NCBI GenBank assembly: GCA_002215675.1
Contig: NGFH01000005.1
Coordinates: 124,001-188,000 of the forward strand
Source: Bacteroidetes bacterium 2013_40CM_41_45
Lineage (GTDB): Bacteria; Bacteroidota; Bacteroidia; AKYH767-A; 2013-40CM-41-45
Direction of reading: 5' to 3'
DNA length: 64,000 nt
This document shows, one piece after another, positions 61,767-64,000 of this stretch. The position numbers and the translations under genes were made by a program. Within the stretch, counting starts at the first letter, position 1; each line of letters begins with the position of its first letter. The notes beneath the pieces were generated by a model. That model was not told where the DNA came from, did not search any database, and saw only the letters and a list, made by a program, of their open reading frames with translations.

Positions 61767-61838
61767 TTTGTGGCTTATGATTTTTATTTAAGACAATGGT
61801 TTATTATTATTTGCTGCTTTATCAAAAAGTTTTTCATT

Positions 61839-63314
61839 TCAGAACTTATACATCAATCCGGATGCGAGAGAAAAGCTTCGCAGGAAAAGTTCAACCGGAA
61901 TCCGGTCGTAAGTAGGGTGTTTGGTGACCGGGCTAAAAGAATGCCTGTACGCAGGTTCAATATATACATTCCATTTCGCGCCAACAGGAATTTCCACTCC
62001 GGCAGAAATTACCATCACCAGGCTCGCAGACGATGCATTAAGGTTTACACGCTCTCTTTCTGGATTAGAAAATTCACTATACGAGGTCCGCGAAAAATAA
62101 TCGCTCGAGTCGTTGTGAGCTGGCAAATTAAAACTACCCGCTGCGCCCAGCGTGGCATAGAAAGAATTTTTCTTCTGACTGAGATAGTATTTTGCTCTTC
62201 CATAAATCTCGACATACCGGCCTTTGTAGTCGTACGTAAAATCTGAAAATATTTCTTCTCCCGAATTCGCTGAGTACGCCGGTGTGTATATATCTGCATG
62301 AAGTTTTTTCTTCTGGGAATAAAACACGCCTGCTTCAAGAGATAATTTCTGCGTGAATAAATATCCGCCTATTATTCCAACGGTATACTGTCCTCCCCAT
62401 TTATTGTCTTTCATTAAATCAGACTGACGTACATAGTCTGATTCTGCCTGTGCTGCACTGGTGTTCTTTTTTAACGAGTAATAATTATAATCCAGTGAAA
62501 CATAAATACCCAGACGGAAACGCTTACGTGCCGTGGAATCACGGATACTGATTTTATTATCCGCAGCTAACAAGGTTGAATCATTTTTACCGGCAGCCAG
62601 TGACTTTTCTGAAGCCGTACTCAGCGTATCCCCCGTTGCAAGTGTTGACGGAATATTGTTTTCATCCGGTGTGCCTGTTTGCGTTGAAGCGGTGGTTACT
62701 CCGGAAGAATTTATTTTTTCATCCGCAGCATTGCTTTCAGGTTTAGAAATATTATCACCTGGAAGTGGCACAACAGCATCGTTCTTTCCAACATCATTGG
62801 CTGTAATTTCTTTTTCCCCTGTTTGAGGCGCTGATTTATTTTCCTCACCGACCCTTTTCTCCACATTTGTTTTTGTGAAAGAATTCATTTTGATTGCTCC
62901 CGTAATTTTATTTTTACTTGCAGGCAGGTAAGCCGGCGGCTCATTCAATGAAGCGGTTCCGGAATTTATTCCCTTCTCTTCTGCTGTCGCAACTCCCTTT
63001 GTTTCAAATGTTACATTTTTATTCGTTGCATTTTCATTCCCCGATTTTGCAACAGGTTGTATAGTTTCCTTTTTTACATTTTCAATTTTATTCTTCATTA
63101 AAAATGGTAACGACACGAATCCTGATAAAAGAGCAAACAATAATACAAGGAAAAAATACTTTCTCCCGTTTGAATTATTTCCAAGCAGGCCATCGGACTT
63201 AATCCGTAAATTCATCTGCTGCCAGTCATCGGCAGACGGTTTTTCTTCAGGAAGATTTTCCAGTTCTTTCCTGAAGAAATCATCCATTTCGTTGTTGAAT
63301 TTTTCGTCATTCAT
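61839..63314 (-). CDS. Single-TM protein with C-terminal outer-membrane beta-barrel domain, next to sigma factor
   Basis: 491 residues. Residues 1-47 are cytoplasmic-type and acidic (FRKELENLPEEKPSADDWQQM), as in Bacteroidota proteins linked to ECF sigma factors. One TM (about 52-74: YFFLVLLFALLSGFVSLPF) is followed by a long low-complexity Lys/Glu/Asn/Ser/Thr linker (about 80-265) and a beta-barrel domain (about 268-491: GIYVSLDYNYYS, YTVGIIGGYLFTQKLSLEAGVFYSQKK, ending LFLRSFSLASGLMYKF with aromatic last residue). The start is 3 nt after the sigma gene, so an anti-sigma or signalling role is plausible. Linker and barrel would have to span the envelope. Confidence 0.75.
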   Translation of the reverse strand: MNDEKFNNEMDDFFRKELENLPEEKPSADDWQQMNLRIKSDGLLGNNSNGRKYFFLVLLFALLSGFVSLPFLMKNKIENVKKETIQPVAKSGNENATNKNVTFETKGVATAEEKGINSGTASLNEPPAYLPASKNKITGAIKMNSFTKTNVEKRVGEENKSAPQTGEKEITANDVGKNDAVVPLPGDNISKPESNAADEKINSSGVTTASTQTGTPDENNIPSTLATGDTLSTASEKSLAAGKNDSTLLAADNKISIRDSTARKRFRLGIYVSLDYNYYSLKKNTSAAQAESDYVRQSDLMKDNKWGGQYTVGIIGGYLFTQKLSLEAGVFYSQKKKLHADIYTPAYSANSGEEIFSDFTYDYKGRYVEIYGRAKYYLSQKKNSFYATLGAAGSFNLPAHNDSSDYFSRTSYSEFSNPERERVNLNASSASLVMVISAGVEIPVGAKWNVYIEPAYRHSFSPVTKHPTYDRIPVELFLRSFSLASGLMYKF

Positions 63315-63317
63315 GGT

Positions 63318-63905
63318 TTATACTTTTTGTGCAAAAGGTGAGAGTATCATTTGTTTTAATTTTTGCCGAGCCTTGGCAAGATTAGCGCGCGAGGTGCTTT
63401 CGGTTATATGCAGCTTCTCAGCAATTTCATGATGCGTGTATCCCTCCAGCGCATGCAGGTTGAAAACTATGCGGTACCCGGCAGGCAGGTTTTGTATCAT
63501 CTTGAGCAGGCGTTCGGCATCATAATTTTTCTTCGCTTCGTTTATATCAAATCCGAAATCCGTTTCATTCATTACTGAAGTAAGATGAAGGTGGTCCATA
63601 TACTCGACTGTTTCTTTGCTGTGGTGCTTGTGATAATAATTAATGCATGTGGTTACCATTACCCGGCGCATCCATCCTTCAAATGAACCTTCACTTCTGT
63701 ATTGGAGGATATTCCTGTAGATGCGGATAAAACCTTCCTGCACCATATCGCGCGCTTCCTCGCGGTTTTTTGCATACCGCCTGCAGACGTTGAACATCTT
63801 TCCGTAATACTTTTCAAAAAGCAAACGGTAATGCTCCCCGCTTTGCTGGGAGCATCCTTTGACGAGTTCTTCCTCGGAAATTGCTTTTGGTTTAACTTCT
63901 TGCAT
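63318..63905 (-). CDS. ECF-type RNA polymerase sigma factor
   Basis: 195 residues. Region 2: YYGKMFNVCRRYAKNREEARDMVQEGFIRIYRNI, with the 2.4 motif EGSFEGWMRRVMVTTCINY. Region 4: LPAGYRIVFNLHALEGYTHHEIAEKLHITEST, then SRANLAKARQKLKQM (the helix-turn-helix). It directs RNA polymerase to an envelope-related regulon. The next gene, 3 nt downstream, encodes a TM plus beta-barrel protein that is a candidate regulator. ATG 63905 fits the family length. Confidence 0.92.
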   Translation of the reverse strand: MQEVKPKAISEEELVKGCSQQSGEHYRLLFEKYYGKMFNVCRRYAKNREEARDMVQEGFIRIYRNILQYRSEGSFEGWMRRVMVTTCINYYHKHHSKETVEYMDHLHLTSVMNETDFGFDINEAKKNYDAERLLKMIQNLPAGYRIVFNLHALEGYTHHEIAEKLHITESTSRANLAKARQKLKQMILSPFAQKV

Positions 63906-64000
63906 CAGTGACAGTAGTAAGACAACTATTGCCCGGTAAACGCTGCATGCAAGTTAACTTTTCCTTTGCTAACAATGCGGTTCCCTCACTTTTCTGAAGC

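Overview
The window looks like a Bacteroidota chromosome, probably an environmental Cytophagales/Chitinophagales/Sphingobacteriales-type lineage. The evidence is: at least five complete proteins with type IX secretion (T9SS) type A C-terminal sorting domains; PKD and Ig-like adhesin repeats; TAnnTTTG promoter boxes (Bacteroidota -7 element) close to start codons; DUF4294, DUF2851, DUF4783 and WbqC-like families; a short AtpC; and futalosine-pathway menaquinone genes. No rRNA, IS transposase, prophage or CRISPR array was seen. Three tRNA genes (Arg-TCT, Pro-TGG, Ser-GCT) lie on the minus strand.

Layout. 1-4 kb: end of a WbqC-like gene, a tiny membrane ORF, then an operon of an LtaS/OpgB-like phosphoglycerol transferase with two kinds of lipid kinase. 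4-8 kb: UDP-xylose synthase-like epimerase, a T9SS sorting-domain remnant, a DUF559 nuclease-like gene between palindromic repeats, biotin carboxylase, DUF4294. 8-9.6 kb: an AT-rich cassette of three overlapping minus-strand genes headed by a TIGR04255 protein. 10-17 kb: surface proteins including a 1924-aa protein with 19 PKD repeats. 17-23 kb: patatin, arginine decarboxylase-like, pyrF, DUF2851, PspC, SGNH-like lipoprotein. 23.5-30.4 kb: a 2268-aa T9SS protein with Ig repeats, a subtilisin-like domain, MBG domains and an ALANG-type repeat tract. 30.5-34.8 kb: two paralogous TPR-transmembrane-adenylate cyclases around a small inverted gene. 34.8-43 kb: BNR-repeat T9SS protein, serine hydrolase, membrane-tailed receiver protein, tRNAs and repeat DNA, PKD/T9SS protein. 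43-48 kb: tRNA-Ser, 7TM-HD phosphodiesterase, thiolase, NlpC/P60 peptidase, small T9SS protein. 48-54.9 kb: hldD-mqnD-mqnB, a multi-pass membrane protein, queD-like, a four-helix-bundle (S23) gene between inverted arms, folE, Bax inhibitor-1 family. 55-59.4 kb: secreted protein, palindromic element, orphan class III cyclase-like protein, atpD and atpC with flanking repeats, DUF4783. 59.5-64 kb: YHYH/T9SS protein, lipoprotein, and an ECF sigma factor next to a TM plus beta-barrel protein.

Most interesting. (1) Nine or more short arrays with an exact 7-bp period (GTTATNN, TTCNNAN, AATNNNN, TTGNNNN and similar) sit in spacers; two of them form the inverted arms around an S23-family gene that lies outside any 23S rRNA gene. 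(2) A DUF559 gene is bracketed by copies of a palindromic element. (3) Both tRNA-Arg and tRNA-Ser have a 21-nt copy of their 3' end a little downstream, with hairpin-rich DNA between. (4) The three-gene TIGR04255 cassette has two overlaps of the same length (26 nt). (5) A class III cyclase-like protein lacks the usual base-selecting lysine. All functional claims are from reading the sequence; no searches were run.
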